Below, one piece after another: positions 7,939-17,118 of a stretch of 64,000 nucleotides of DNA (position 1 is its first letter; every line of letters starts with the position of its first letter). The notes beneath the pieces were generated by a model that was not told the origin of the DNA, ran no database searches, and saw only the letters and a program-made list of their open reading frames with translations. Source of the stretch: an uncultured Glaciecola sp. (GTDB lineage: Bacteria > Pseudomonadota > Gammaproteobacteria > Enterobacterales > Alteromonadaceae); contig CANMCE010000002.1 of the NCBI GenBank assembly GCA_947496235.1, positions 1-64,000 on the forward strand, read 5' to 3'. Both the position numbers and the translations under genes were made by a program.

Positions 7939-8748
7939 CTAATCGTTTTTGGGTAGCCAGCGCTTTTTCGCTTGGCTGCCATCGATACCAAACACTTCCT
8001 CGTATTCTTTTACTCCGTATTTTTGTCTCAAAAGATCTATCAGTTCAGCATTGTTAATTAAATAATGACTAAATCTCTCAACGATCAAGATATGCTTAAT
8101 TGTAGATAGGTGGTAGCCAATTGGCACATTGGGTAAATTCGGATTAACGACTAAGGTTACGGGGTTGGTACTTTGCTCAATTAAGTGCTGAGCAATGTTG
8201 TATTCAATATCAGCCGCGGTTGAAGTGCCTCTATAAAGTGATTGAATGGATTTCTTAAGACTTGATGTTGTTAACGTATCAATTTCATAATCGCTTAAAG
8301 GCGCTAACCAAGTGACCGCTGAATAACCATAAGGAATAGCAACAGTAGAAACTTGCTCTAATTCGATATCTCTATTTTCTAATGTTACAAAGGTAGCTGA
8401 TACCGCATTCACAACGGGTAAGCTAAATATGTTGGGATCTCTGGCATATCGATAAATACTCCACAGAGGATTATCGGGGAAAACAAAATCTACTTGGCCA
8501 GATTCCATGGCGTTTTGTAATTTAACCGAGCTCATAACGATATATTCGAATTCATAATTATTCTTTTTGGCGAAACCTTCTAAAATGGTCCAAGCTAAGC
8601 CTTTATCTTCATTTCGATTAAAATCAAATAGCGGATAATGATCTAACTCGTTAACGCCAACTTTGAAGACTTTAGGTGGTTTTTCTTTAGCCAAAGAGAA
8701 ACTAGCAAAACTAATAAAAAGTAAAATAATGAAGCTGCGAATTAACAT
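7939..8748 (-). CDS. Periplasmic solute-binding-like protein (SBP_bac_3 fold)
   Basis: A protein of about 269 residues from the internal ATG at 8748; the open frame runs to an ATG at 8790. The internal start gives a clean signal peptide (MLIRSFIILLFISFASFSLA). The mature part resembles family 3 solute-binding or ABC amino-acid receptor-like proteins (GVNELDHYPLFDF, MESGQVDFVFPDNPLW), common in Alteromonadales as stand-alone sensors. No permease or ATPase is adjacent, so transport is not supported by context. Neither start has a well-spaced ribosome site. Confidence 0.65.
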   Translation of the reverse strand: MLIRSFIILLFISFASFSLAKEKPPKVFKVGVNELDHYPLFDFNRNEDKGLAWTILEGFAKKNNYEFEYIVMSSVKLQNAMESGQVDFVFPDNPLWSIYRYARDPNIFSLPVVNAVSATFVTLENRDIELEQVSTVAIPYGYSAVTWLAPLSDYEIDTLTTSSLKKSIQSLYRGTSTAADIEYNIAQHLIEQSTNPVTLVVNPNLPNVPIGYHLSTIKHILIVERFSHYLINNAELIDLLRQKYGVKEYEEVFGIDGSQAKKRWLPKND

Positions 8749-8790
8749 CTCTTTATACACGGAACTAAGATACCCTAGGAAAGTACACAT

Positions 8791-9456
8791 GGATTTATAA
8801 ATTTATCGGTGAATTCGCGTATTTCATAAATAAAGACCAGCAAATTTAACTACATAAATATCATTTTCACAAAATAACACGATAATTATTGTCAGTAAGT
8901 GCTTACAAATTTTGGTTTTGCCAAATTTTGTTTCAATCTTGTTTCTAAATCAATCTACTTTGGAAAGCACTATAAAAAATTCGAAAATCGGCTCAAGCTA
9001 TCTAGGCAAAATTTTAAGAAGACAAAAGTTTTTCTACTATTATGAGGGCGTTGTGATTTGTTTGCGTTGATTCAAAAACGGCTGTTTAAATTGCTAATAG
9101 TCTCCAGAGTTTTTATGCTGAAATTGAGTAAGAATATTCAAGTCAAATAAAAATTGCAGGCTGATATTTATCTTGCCTCGCGTTCAGATATTGTCTAGCC
9201 AATTTTGTGGTTCAGTTGCTGCTATTTCACTAGGTTGTAATGAATTTCAGAATTAGGGACCACATTTTCTTTGAGTGAGCAGAAAATATGAATTTTTGCC
9301 CATTGTTTTCTATTCACAACAAATCACAACGTTACAAAGGTTTTCTAATTATTGATATATGTGCTATTTTTGTTGGTGTAGGTTGTTGTTCACAAAAAAT
9401 CACAAGTAGTTTAAGTGCTATCTACACAGTAATGTATATTTTGATCGGATAACAAA
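8791..9456. promoter_or_regulatory. Long AT-rich upstream region with repeated motif
   Basis: A 666-nt region between two divergent genes. CACAACAAATCACAA (9315-9329) and CACAAAAAATCACAA (9391-9405) are direct repeats with one mismatch, 76 bp apart. A third site in inverted orientation, CGTTGTGATTTGTT (9049-9062), matches 14 nt around the first. They could be binding sites for the winged-helix regulator encoded just downstream. A 54-codon open frame (9288-9452) runs through the sites but lacks a clear ribosome site. Confidence 0.5.
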
Positions 9457-11514
9457 ATGACCACGTTAAAAGCTGAAATGGCAAGTTTTGAAGGCCTTGT
9501 GTTTGACACTACAAGAGGCATCTTGATAAGACATGGTTCGGAGATAAATCTTGAACCTAAAATTCATCAGTTTTTAGCGCTTTTGGTAAGTCAACCGAAC
9601 AAAGTTATCGGTAAAGAATCCGTGATTGATACTTTGTGGCAAAGCAAAGATGTGAATGATGAAGCATTGCGAGCTTTGATTAAAAAAACCAGAGAAGTTT
9701 TAGGCGACAATGCGCGTTCACCAGTTTTTATAAAAACGATTCCCAGAAGTGGTTACATCTTTCTGCCCAGCGTTTCTTTTTATTCGAAACAAGAAAAGCA
9801 TAAGTCAAAAATTAAGTTTTTAACCTTTTCAGGGTTAATGTTATGCGTAACCTTGTTGATGTTTTATGTGTTTGTCTTGCCAATTTTCACTGACGATACC
9901 ATTGAGCCTGCACCTAAAACATCTAATTTATCTGACAGAATGATTTTGGATATAGAAGGTGAAGTGAGTGATTACTTCTTTAATGGTTCAAGAATTCAAA
10001 GCCTTTCACTGAACAAAAATACCATAGTCTATAAAACGTTAAACAAAGTTTCTGAGTATCAAGCAAGGTACGAAGAAGAGGATTTACAGCATCACGGATA
10101 CTCGCTAAACCACCAACAAGTTTATTTTGTTAGAAAACAGAATGACCAAAGTTACATTGATGTGTGGCAATTAAACAGCGGATTTACTTTAGGTCCAACA
10201 TCTAGCTTATTGATCCCCCAAGATCTTAGTGGCTTATTTGCATTTGATAGCGAACAAGGAAAATTATATTTTCGCCATAACGCTACTGATGCTGACGCAT
10301 CGAATCTAAATGCTCAATTATATGTGTATGACATAGCGACAAAAACAACTGATCAATTACAGTTACAGACACGTGCTTTTAGTCAATCTACTTATCTTAG
10401 TATTAGCCCTGAAGGAAATAGAATTTTTTTACTGGATGCATATCCTTTATCGACCTTGGTGCAAATCTTGGATATGAAAGGTACTTTGCTAGTGGAAAAA
10501 AAACTGGGGTTTGCCGCTCGTCATTGGATTTGGTCTGGCGATAGTTTATCGCTCTTATTTTTATCTGATAAATATAAGCTTTACACATGGCGAATTGCCG
10601 AAAATTTATTAGATATTATGAGTGAACCCTTTTGGGGAGCATCACAGCTTATTGGGAAGTGCGGAGAAGGTTGTATTACTGGAATAGTTGAAGACGGCGT
10701 GCAAAAGATTCTTCAATTTTCTGAAAAAGCAGGTGTTGGTTCAGGCATTCTACTAGGTAAGAAATTATTAGATACGGGATTGGTAACTTCAATTGTTCGA
10801 AAAGACAGTACGCTTATTTTTGCAGACATAGATATCAGTCAAAAACAAACGCGAATTCAACTTTTGAATTTAGTGTCTGGGGAACTTTCAACTTTAAAGC
10901 TATTTGAGCAACCTGTTGTCATTGAATCTTTAAGTATTAACGCAGATGCTTCCATGTTAGCCGGAGTGCTTAACGATAAAATATTTACCCTAACGTTAAA
11001 TTCAAATTTGTTTAAATTCGCAAATTTACCTATGCCGAAGACACAGTATCCGCTTTTTGATTTTACTGACGAGGGATTACTTTATTTTTCTTCTATTGAT
11101 CCTCAAATTGGCAGCAATGTGTTCAAATTCGAGATGGAACAAAGCGTTTATGAAAGAATATCTCAAAATATGTTGATATCTTTTCCTATCAATCAAGAGT
11201 GGCAGCTAACCTTAGACACTCAAGGTAATCTTAAGGTCTACAAGGATGAATCATCCATCATAGATGTAAAAATTGACAGCAAAAATTCATTTGCGTTTAA
11301 TCCGTTAGGTATTAGTTTTATTCAAAAAGATTCCCCGAACATTATTCACACTCTGACGTTTGAAGACGAAAAAATTCATACTCAATCGATGACTCAAGAG
11401 CCAAGTGCTCATATGTTGGCTGTTGACCTTTTACATAAGGAATTAATGCTTATTCAAAGCGAAGTTCATAATAGAAAATTGAAACAAACAGCTGGGTTTA
11501 CTAAGATCTTTTAG
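9457..11514 (+). CDS. CadC/ToxR-like membrane transcription regulator
   Basis: A 685-residue protein. Residues about 10-108 form an OmpR/PhoB-type winged-helix DNA-binding domain (EINLEPKIHQFLALLVSQPN, LWQSKDVNDEALRALIKKTR, KTIPRSGYIF). A single membrane helix follows at about 122-143 (LTFSGLMLCVTLLMFYVFVL). The remaining 540 residues are periplasmic and look like a TolB-type beta-propeller (repeated blades with SPEGNRIFLL-like strands). This is the architecture of CadC/ToxR-like one-component regulators that read a periplasmic signal and act at a promoter from the membrane. The target is unknown; repeated AAATCACAA sites upstream suggest autoregulation. Confidence 0.85.
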   Translation: MTTLKAEMASFEGLVFDTTRGILIRHGSEINLEPKIHQFLALLVSQPNKVIGKESVIDTLWQSKDVNDEALRALIKKTREVLGDNARSPVFIKTIPRSGYIFLPSVSFYSKQEKHKSKIKFLTFSGLMLCVTLLMFYVFVLPIFTDDTIEPAPKTSNLSDRMILDIEGEVSDYFFNGSRIQSLSLNKNTIVYKTLNKVSEYQARYEEEDLQHHGYSLNHQQVYFVRKQNDQSYIDVWQLNSGFTLGPTSSLLIPQDLSGLFAFDSEQGKLYFRHNATDADASNLNAQLYVYDIATKTTDQLQLQTRAFSQSTYLSISPEGNRIFLLDAYPLSTLVQILDMKGTLLVEKKLGFAARHWIWSGDSLSLLFLSDKYKLYTWRIAENLLDIMSEPFWGASQLIGKCGEGCITGIVEDGVQKILQFSEKAGVGSGILLGKKLLDTGLVTSIVRKDSTLIFADIDISQKQTRIQLLNLVSGELSTLKLFEQPVVIESLSINADASMLAGVLNDKIFTLTLNSNLFKFANLPMPKTQYPLFDFTDEGLLYFSSIDPQIGSNVFKFEMEQSVYERISQNMLISFPINQEWQLTLDTQGNLKVYKDESSIIDVKIDSKNSFAFNPLGISFIQKDSPNIIHTLTFEDEKIHTQSMTQEPSAHMLAVDLLHKELMLIQSEVHNRKLKQTAGFTKIF

Positions 11515-11526
11515 CAAATCTGCAGG

Positions 11527-14500
11527 CTATTTAAAGTCTCTGGATTTACTATCGAGGGTTTTTAATAGATGGGTCAGATCGATTAGTCGACCGGCGATAA
11601 CATGAGTAACCCCGCCATCTCCTCGTTCCAATATTCCTTTCACTTGTAAAATTTTGGCATTTAAATAAGCCGCCTTTTGTGCACGAGCTGACGCTTGCCA
11701 GATAATAACGTTTGTATTGCCAGTGTGATCTTCTAATGTAATAAAAGTGACTCCAGCGGCAGTGCCTGGACTTTGTTTGCAGGAAACAACACCGATAACA
11801 GATACCAAGGATTTATGAGGTAGCTTGTGCAACTGATTCGCGGTAGTAAATCTAGGTAACAAGTCAGCATTGGCTAGCAAGGAAATGGGATGTTGATTAA
11901 TAGATAAACCGACACTGGCATAATCTTCTATCAGATCATCAAATAAACTGGGTTGACGTAAATAGGCTTGTGGCTTAGAGGCTACTTTATTCCCTTGTTT
12001 GAATAGAGGTAAGTTGCCCCTGTCATCAAGTAATTCCCAGCGACTAGCAAATCGATTATCGCTGATACTGCTAAACGCATTTGCACTTGCCAGTGCCTGT
12101 AAGCAATTGATAGGAATATCTAAATTGCGTACTTGCTGAATGGAATAAATGACATTTTTTTCTCGGTAAGACAGTATTTTTTCTACCGAGCTTTGCTTTA
12201 GACCTTTTACTAAACGCATCCCGAGGCGTATGCCATAGGCTTTTTTATGGGGCACTAATTTATGATCATATTCAGACTGCTGAATACAACAAGGTAACAC
12301 AGAGATATTATGTCGTTTGGCGTCTTGTACAATTTGCGCCGGCGTATAAAATCCCATCGGTAGGCTATTCATCAATCCGATATAAAATACGGCTGGGTAG
12401 TAATGCTTTAACCAAGCAGATACATAAGCTAAAACAGCAAAGGATGCTGAGTGAGACTCAGGAAACCCATATTCCCCGAAACCTGTAATTTGCTCAAAAA
12501 TACGCTCTGCATATTCTGCTGAGTACCCTCTTTCGGTCATGCCGGTGACCAGTTTTGCACGAAATTTGGTAAGCTCACCATTTTTCTTCCAACTGGCCAT
12601 GGCTCTTCTCAGTTGGTCGGCTTCCCCACCTGAAAAACCGGCTGCTACCATGGCCAAGGCAATGACTTGCTCTTGAAATATAGGTACGCCCATGGTGCGA
12701 GCTAATACTTTTTCAACAGCTTTAGATGGATAATTGATGACTTCTTTACCATCTCGCCTTAATAGGTATGGATGCACCATATCACCTTGAATAGGTCCTG
12801 GTCTGACAATGGCAATCTGTACCACAAGATCGTAATAGCAGCTTGGTTTTAGCCGAGGCAACATAGACATTTGCGCTCGTGATTCAATTTGGAATACACC
12901 CACTGTATCCGCTCGCTGTACACGAGCATATACCTGTTTGTCGTCCCCCAATTTAGTAATGAATGGAATACTGCAATCCTGTTCATAATGCCGGCGCAAT
13001 AAATCAAAACTTTTGCGTATTGCCGTTAACATTCCCAGTGCTAGTACATCCACCTTAAGAAGTTTTAGACTTTCCAGATCATCTTTATCCCATTGAATTA
13101 CGGTACGTTCGTGCATGGCTGCGTTTTCAATGGGGACCAGTTCATACAAAGGACCTGCCGAAATAATAAAACCGCCAACATGTTGAGAAAGATGACGAGG
13201 AAAACCAACAAGCTGCTCTACCAAGGTAACGAAGTGTTTAGCTTGAGTCGACATAGGATCTAACCCGAGTTCACAAAGTTGCGATTGCCAACTAATTGCC
13301 CGATCTCTACGATTAACGTTTTTGATAAAGAAATCTAAATCGACCTGATTAACCCCTAAGCTTTTACCTACTTCGCGCAAGGCACTTTTGAATCTATAAC
13401 ATACAACTGTGGCGGTTAGTGCTGTGCGCTGACGCCCGTACTTTTGATAGATATATTGAATAACTTCTTCGCGCCTTTCATGTTCAAAGTCTACGTCTAT
13501 GTCTGGCGGTTCATTGCGTTCTTTAGAGATAAAACGTTCAAATAACACGTCTATTTGGCGCGGGTCAACCGCAGTAATTTCTAAGCAGTAACAAACAACT
13601 GAGTTGGCAGCAGAACCACGGCCTTGATATAAAATACCCTTTGCCTTGGCGAATTGTACGATGTCATATATGGTGAGAAAAAAGTGCTCATAAGATTGCT
13701 CTTTAATTAACCTGAGTTCTTTTTCTATGGTTGCACGGACGTCGGTTGGTAATCCTTCTGCAAAGCGCTTTTTTATCCCTTCTTCAACTAGTTGCCTGAG
13801 GTATTCGGAAGGTGTCATCTTATCTGCGACAACCTCTGCAGGATACTCATAAGCCAGCTCAGATAAACAAAAATCACAAGCAGTGGCTAATAGACTAGCA
13901 TTTACTAGCCAATTGGCAGGGAATATGCGATTGAGTTTATTTAGCGGGCGTAAACATGCTTCGGCATTTGCTAATGTATTTCTGCCGAGTTCGCTTACTG
14001 TGCATCCTTGATGAATGGCTTGTAAGCATTGTAATAATGAGAGTCGAGAAGGATCATGCATTAAGGCCGCAGAGCTTGCTACTATATCCAATGATAGTGC
14101 ATTGGCGAGGGTTTGACATGCTACTATATAATCTTCTTCGTTGGCGGTTAGCCAGCGTTTTACACATAAGAATAAACGTTCTTTAAAGTGCTTTTTTAGT
14201 GACTCCCCCCATTCAAGGTTATTATTTTGGGGAGATTCATTGGGTAACCAAAGGCAAAAGCAGTGCTTAATGGTTTTTAAATCCCATTCGGATAGCTGAT
14301 ATTCACCTTTTTCCGCTCGTCGGCGAGCGTTGGTGATGATTCGGCAACATTCACTATAAGCTTGGCGGTTTGGACAAATGAGGACCATTGTTTGTTGGTT
14401 GAGCACAAATTTACTGCCGACAATCAATTTGATAGGTAAATGGTTATTACGGATTTCGGTGTACGCGCGAACCACCCCAGCCATGGAGCACTCATCGGTA

Positions 14501-14643
14501 ATCGCAATGGCCTGGTATCCTAAAAAATACGCCTGACGCACCAGTTCTTCAGGATGCGAAGCCGCTTGTAAAAAAGAAAAATTAGTTTGGCAAACTAGCT
14601 CAGCAAAGCTTAGTTGTTGTGGGTTATCAGACAAAGTAGCCAT
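11527..14643 (-). CDS. dnaE2: Error-prone DNA polymerase III alpha subunit DnaE2 (ImuC)
   Basis: About 1038 residues from the ATG at 14643, chosen over the longer frame to 14751 because family members start near MATLSDN and the extension only overlaps imuB. The order is an N-terminal PHP domain (QTNFSFLQAASHPEEL...), a polymerase domain with the catalytic aspartates in PDIDVDFEHERREEV, and a C-terminal OB fold (GVVSCKQSPGTAAGVTFITL). DnaE2 performs SOS-induced translesion synthesis and mutagenesis with ImuA and ImuB. Third gene of an imuA-imuB-dnaE2 operon; it overlaps imuB by 17 nt. Confidence 0.95.
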   Translation of the reverse strand: MATLSDNPQQLSFAELVCQTNFSFLQAASHPEELVRQAYFLGYQAIAITDECSMAGVVRAYTEIRNNHLPIKLIVGSKFVLNQQTMVLICPNRQAYSECCRIITNARRRAEKGEYQLSEWDLKTIKHCFCLWLPNESPQNNNLEWGESLKKHFKERLFLCVKRWLTANEEDYIVACQTLANALSLDIVASSAALMHDPSRLSLLQCLQAIHQGCTVSELGRNTLANAEACLRPLNKLNRIFPANWLVNASLLATACDFCLSELAYEYPAEVVADKMTPSEYLRQLVEEGIKKRFAEGLPTDVRATIEKELRLIKEQSYEHFFLTIYDIVQFAKAKGILYQGRGSAANSVVCYCLEITAVDPRQIDVLFERFISKERNEPPDIDVDFEHERREEVIQYIYQKYGRQRTALTATVVCYRFKSALREVGKSLGVNQVDLDFFIKNVNRRDRAISWQSQLCELGLDPMSTQAKHFVTLVEQLVGFPRHLSQHVGGFIISAGPLYELVPIENAAMHERTVIQWDKDDLESLKLLKVDVLALGMLTAIRKSFDLLRRHYEQDCSIPFITKLGDDKQVYARVQRADTVGVFQIESRAQMSMLPRLKPSCYYDLVVQIAIVRPGPIQGDMVHPYLLRRDGKEVINYPSKAVEKVLARTMGVPIFQEQVIALAMVAAGFSGGEADQLRRAMASWKKNGELTKFRAKLVTGMTERGYSAEYAERIFEQITGFGEYGFPESHSASFAVLAYVSAWLKHYYPAVFYIGLMNSLPMGFYTPAQIVQDAKRHNISVLPCCIQQSEYDHKLVPHKKAYGIRLGMRLVKGLKQSSVEKILSYREKNVIYSIQQVRNLDIPINCLQALASANAFSSISDNRFASRWELLDDRGNLPLFKQGNKVASKPQAYLRQPSLFDDLIEDYASVGLSINQHPISLLANADLLPRFTTANQLHKLPHKSLVSVIGVVSCKQSPGTAAGVTFITLEDHTGNTNVIIWQASARAQKAAYLNAKILQVKGILERGDGGVTHVIAGRLIDLTHLLKTLDSKSRDFK

Positions 14644-16063
14644 GCAAGAACCATTGATTGTCTGGCGTTTTGTATACCCATACTTGCTGCCCTTGAGCAT
14701 CTTGACCAACAAAATAATCACGCTGTATTTGTTGCTCGTCCCACCAACCACTAATAATTCTTTCTGGTCCTTTTATGATGGATATTTGATGGGTTAGTAG
14801 CTGAGGTTGTGGAAGTAAAATGCCAGGACGATCAGCATAAGCGGTGGATGGTTGCTTATTTCTTTTGTGGCCGACAGGAGATAGCTGACTGCATTTCTCA
14901 GGTCTAAAATCTGCGTGATAACTAAGGCTTTTAACCTTATCTTCCCCGAGCTTACTAATGAGTCTTGAAATCAGCGAAAGACCTTCAATATGGTAAGATT
15001 TTTGGGCAAACATATCGTCATTGGGAACGGGAGTTATTTCATAATTGACACAATACAACTCGACACCATAGACAGGTGCAGATAACGCTGTGCGTTCAAG
15101 TTTTAGTCCAATAATCTCGAGCCAATCACTACTCCGATAAATGGGTAGTGCACTATTAAACTCCAATTTCAAAGGGCTTTCTTCTCGCTGCAATAAATCC
15201 AGCGCAATACTCATGCATCTGGCATTACGGACATATAAAAAATGTTCCAATTTACTCAAACTGCGAGCGAGCACGGGTAAGAGTTTTTGCAGATCTTCGA
15301 TCTCATAAATTAACTCAATAAAATCTTGAAATTCTGTGGCGGGTTGGAAGAAACGCACTTTTGCAGGTGAGTGGCCGCGTAATTCATTGATCACGTTCAT
15401 ACTGTATCGACTGACGCGATTGGCCAATTCTGCCGCAGGTAATTTTTGTAACTCTTTTACCGTATGTACGCCAATGCGAGCGAGTTTTTCAACATCTTTA
15501 GCATCTATTTCAGAAAGCGAAATCGTGCACTTCTCAAGCTGTTGCTGAATGGCTTTTCGCTCTTCTGTAATGAGGGTTTTGCCTTGTAGAGCTAATAGCT
15601 TTGCCGATTGAATGGAATAAGCGCTGGCAGCTTGATAGTCATAACCATGTTGCCCAAGACAATAACTAATAATGCGCCAATAGCTCTTCAAATCGCCATA
15701 CAAATGCAACATATTTTGAGCGCGTAAAATGATCCCTGATGGTGGTGAAAGCGCAATATCTGAGGTAATTAAATAAAGGCTTTGAGCCAGTTGTTGAATG
15801 GTATTTTCTTCTATTTCAGGCATGTATTCATGCAAGGCTAAATCACTGAATAATAAACTGGCTTTCGCCAATCCCATGCCTATACGAATCCCTTGATTAA
15901 AGGCCGCTTGATTGACTTGCACAATTTGATTATTGGTACTTTGATAAATGGCCCTAGGTTTATCAATATCTTGTGTTTCTGATACCTGAGACTGCTCAAG
16001 TACATTCAGTTGCAGCATTGGAAAATGCAAATACAACCATAAAGATTGGGTATCAAATTGCAT
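14627..16063 (-). CDS. imuB: ImuB, catalytically defective Y-family polymerase
   Basis: A 478-residue protein related to DinB/UmuC. ImuB proteins lack the catalytic acidic residues of active Y-family polymerases and act as an adaptor joining DnaE2, ImuA and the beta clamp. Seen here are the N-terminal WLYLHFPMLQLNVLE segment, the helix-hairpin-helix-like EKLARIGVHTVKELQKLPA (about 195-213), and the conserved ImuB tail ERIISGWWDEQQIQRDYF...WFLHGYF. A clamp-binding motif was not identified with confidence. The gene sits 15 nt after imuA and overlaps dnaE2. Confidence 0.93.
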   Translation of the reverse strand: MQFDTQSLWLYLHFPMLQLNVLEQSQVSETQDIDKPRAIYQSTNNQIVQVNQAAFNQGIRIGMGLAKASLLFSDLALHEYMPEIEENTIQQLAQSLYLITSDIALSPPSGIILRAQNMLHLYGDLKSYWRIISYCLGQHGYDYQAASAYSIQSAKLLALQGKTLITEERKAIQQQLEKCTISLSEIDAKDVEKLARIGVHTVKELQKLPAAELANRVSRYSMNVINELRGHSPAKVRFFQPATEFQDFIELIYEIEDLQKLLPVLARSLSKLEHFLYVRNARCMSIALDLLQREESPLKLEFNSALPIYRSSDWLEIIGLKLERTALSAPVYGVELYCVNYEITPVPNDDMFAQKSYHIEGLSLISRLISKLGEDKVKSLSYHADFRPEKCSQLSPVGHKRNKQPSTAYADRPGILLPQPQLLTHQISIIKGPERIISGWWDEQQIQRDYFVGQDAQGQQVWVYKTPDNQWFLHGYFV

Positions 16064-16078
16064 CTTATCCCCGAGCGC

Positions 16079-16780
16079 TTAATTGTGTAGATTAACAACA
16101 TTGTGTTGCAGATTAGCTGATTCAGATGAGGTGTATCTGATCGACTTTTTACAACGCAAAGGAAATGGAATTTTTACCGGTGTCTTCGCCCATCCTGCTT
16201 TTTGCTTATTGATACCCACCTGAATCCAATCTTGTTGACGTTGCAAAGATAACGACAAGGTTAAAGGCAAGTTTTGCTGTAGTTGTTGGCTATAATCAAA
16301 CCAAAAACAACGGCAACGCCCTCGTTGAGCGGCCACTTCTAATTTTCTTACTTGCACTTGAGATAGATTTTTTTGCCATACAAACACATTGGCACAAGCA
16401 CCACTTTTAGCGCATTGTTCAGCGCTCCACAAAGCATCTTCACAGGAGGCATTGTGAATAATGAACAAATGCTCAAGGTCAACATTGTTGGCCAATAAAA
16501 ATTCGGCATTAATATGTCCCGGAGGAGCAATAAATACCCAAAACCTAGCATCTTTTGTATCTAATTGATGACCCAGTATGTATAGCAAGAAGCTTAGCTC
16601 ACCACTACCTTGTCGGGAGCCAATGTGCACCATGCCCGTATCTGGAAATCCAGACGAGAGAATATTGTCAAAAGAAGCAAAGCCGGTGGTCGAGCGTTTT
16701 TTTTGTTGTTCTTGTTGCTTAGCACAAGTGGCTGACCAAACCCATTGCTTGTTTTGTAGTTCATGCAAAATAGGATTCAT
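16079..16780 (-). CDS. imuA: ImuA, SOS mutagenesis accessory protein
   Basis: About 233 residues from the ATG at 16780, which has AAGG seven bases upstream; a TTG two codons earlier has no better site. The protein is RecA/SulA-like: a loop resembling a degenerate Walker A (GSRQGSGEL) lies near residue 54, and the N-terminal segment (LQNKQWVWSA) is typical of ImuA. It forms the mutasome with ImuB and DnaE2. First gene of the operon, 13 nt from a near-consensus LexA box, so it should be induced by DNA damage. Confidence 0.92.
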   Translation of the reverse strand: MNPILHELQNKQWVWSATCAKQQEQQKKRSTTGFASFDNILSSGFPDTGMVHIGSRQGSGELSFLLYILGHQLDTKDARFWVFIAPPGHINAEFLLANNVDLEHLFIIHNASCEDALWSAEQCAKSGACANVFVWQKNLSQVQVRKLEVAAQRGRCRCFWFDYSQQLQQNLPLTLSLSLQRQQDWIQVGINKQKAGWAKTPVKIPFPLRCKKSIRYTSSESANLQHNVVNLHN

Positions 16781-16793
16781 AAGCAACCTTAAA

Positions 16794-16813
16794 TACTGTA
16801 TATAAATACAGTA
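16794..16813. promoter_or_regulatory. LexA (SOS) box
   Basis: TACTGTATATAAATACAGTA differs at one position from the gammaproteobacterial LexA consensus TACTGTATATATATACAGTA and has perfect CTGT/ACAG half-sites. It ends 13 nt before the imuA start codon, so it should repress imuA-imuB-dnaE2 until SOS induction. Confidence 0.95.
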
Positions 16814-17118
16814 TAAATATTTTACTTAATTGATCAATAGAAGTCCTCGATAGAATTCAAACCTAATCTATAACTAAATGAATTTACTGAATATTATTTT
16901 TAAAGTTATGTGAATATAAGTGATTTTTAGAAAAATCACCAAGGTTAATTATTTGTTAAAAAATTATTTAAAAAGTAAATTTAGTAATTTTATTTATTTT
17001 CTATGGGCTTAGTATTCACTCTGCTCAAGGGCGCAAAATGAGCAATATAAAAAGATTTTTGACTAGTTTAAAAGGCCTGAATTTATACTTTTCAAACCTT
17101 AAAGAGGCATGACAACCG
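16814..17118. promoter_or_regulatory. AT-rich upstream region of the xylanase gene
   Basis: About 305 nt between imuA and the xylanase with no gene. GTGATTTTT (16920-16928) and AAAAATCAC (16931-16939) form a 9-bp inverted repeat with a 2-nt spacer, a possible operator or hairpin. AAAGAGG at 17100-17106 is the likely ribosome site, about 12 nt before the ATG at 17119. Confidence 0.4.

Noticed and set aside
9288-9452. 54-codon plus-strand ORF just before the CadC-like gene
   Set aside because: The ATG has no clear ribosome site, and the frame runs through repeated operator-like motifs. Kept only as a remark.
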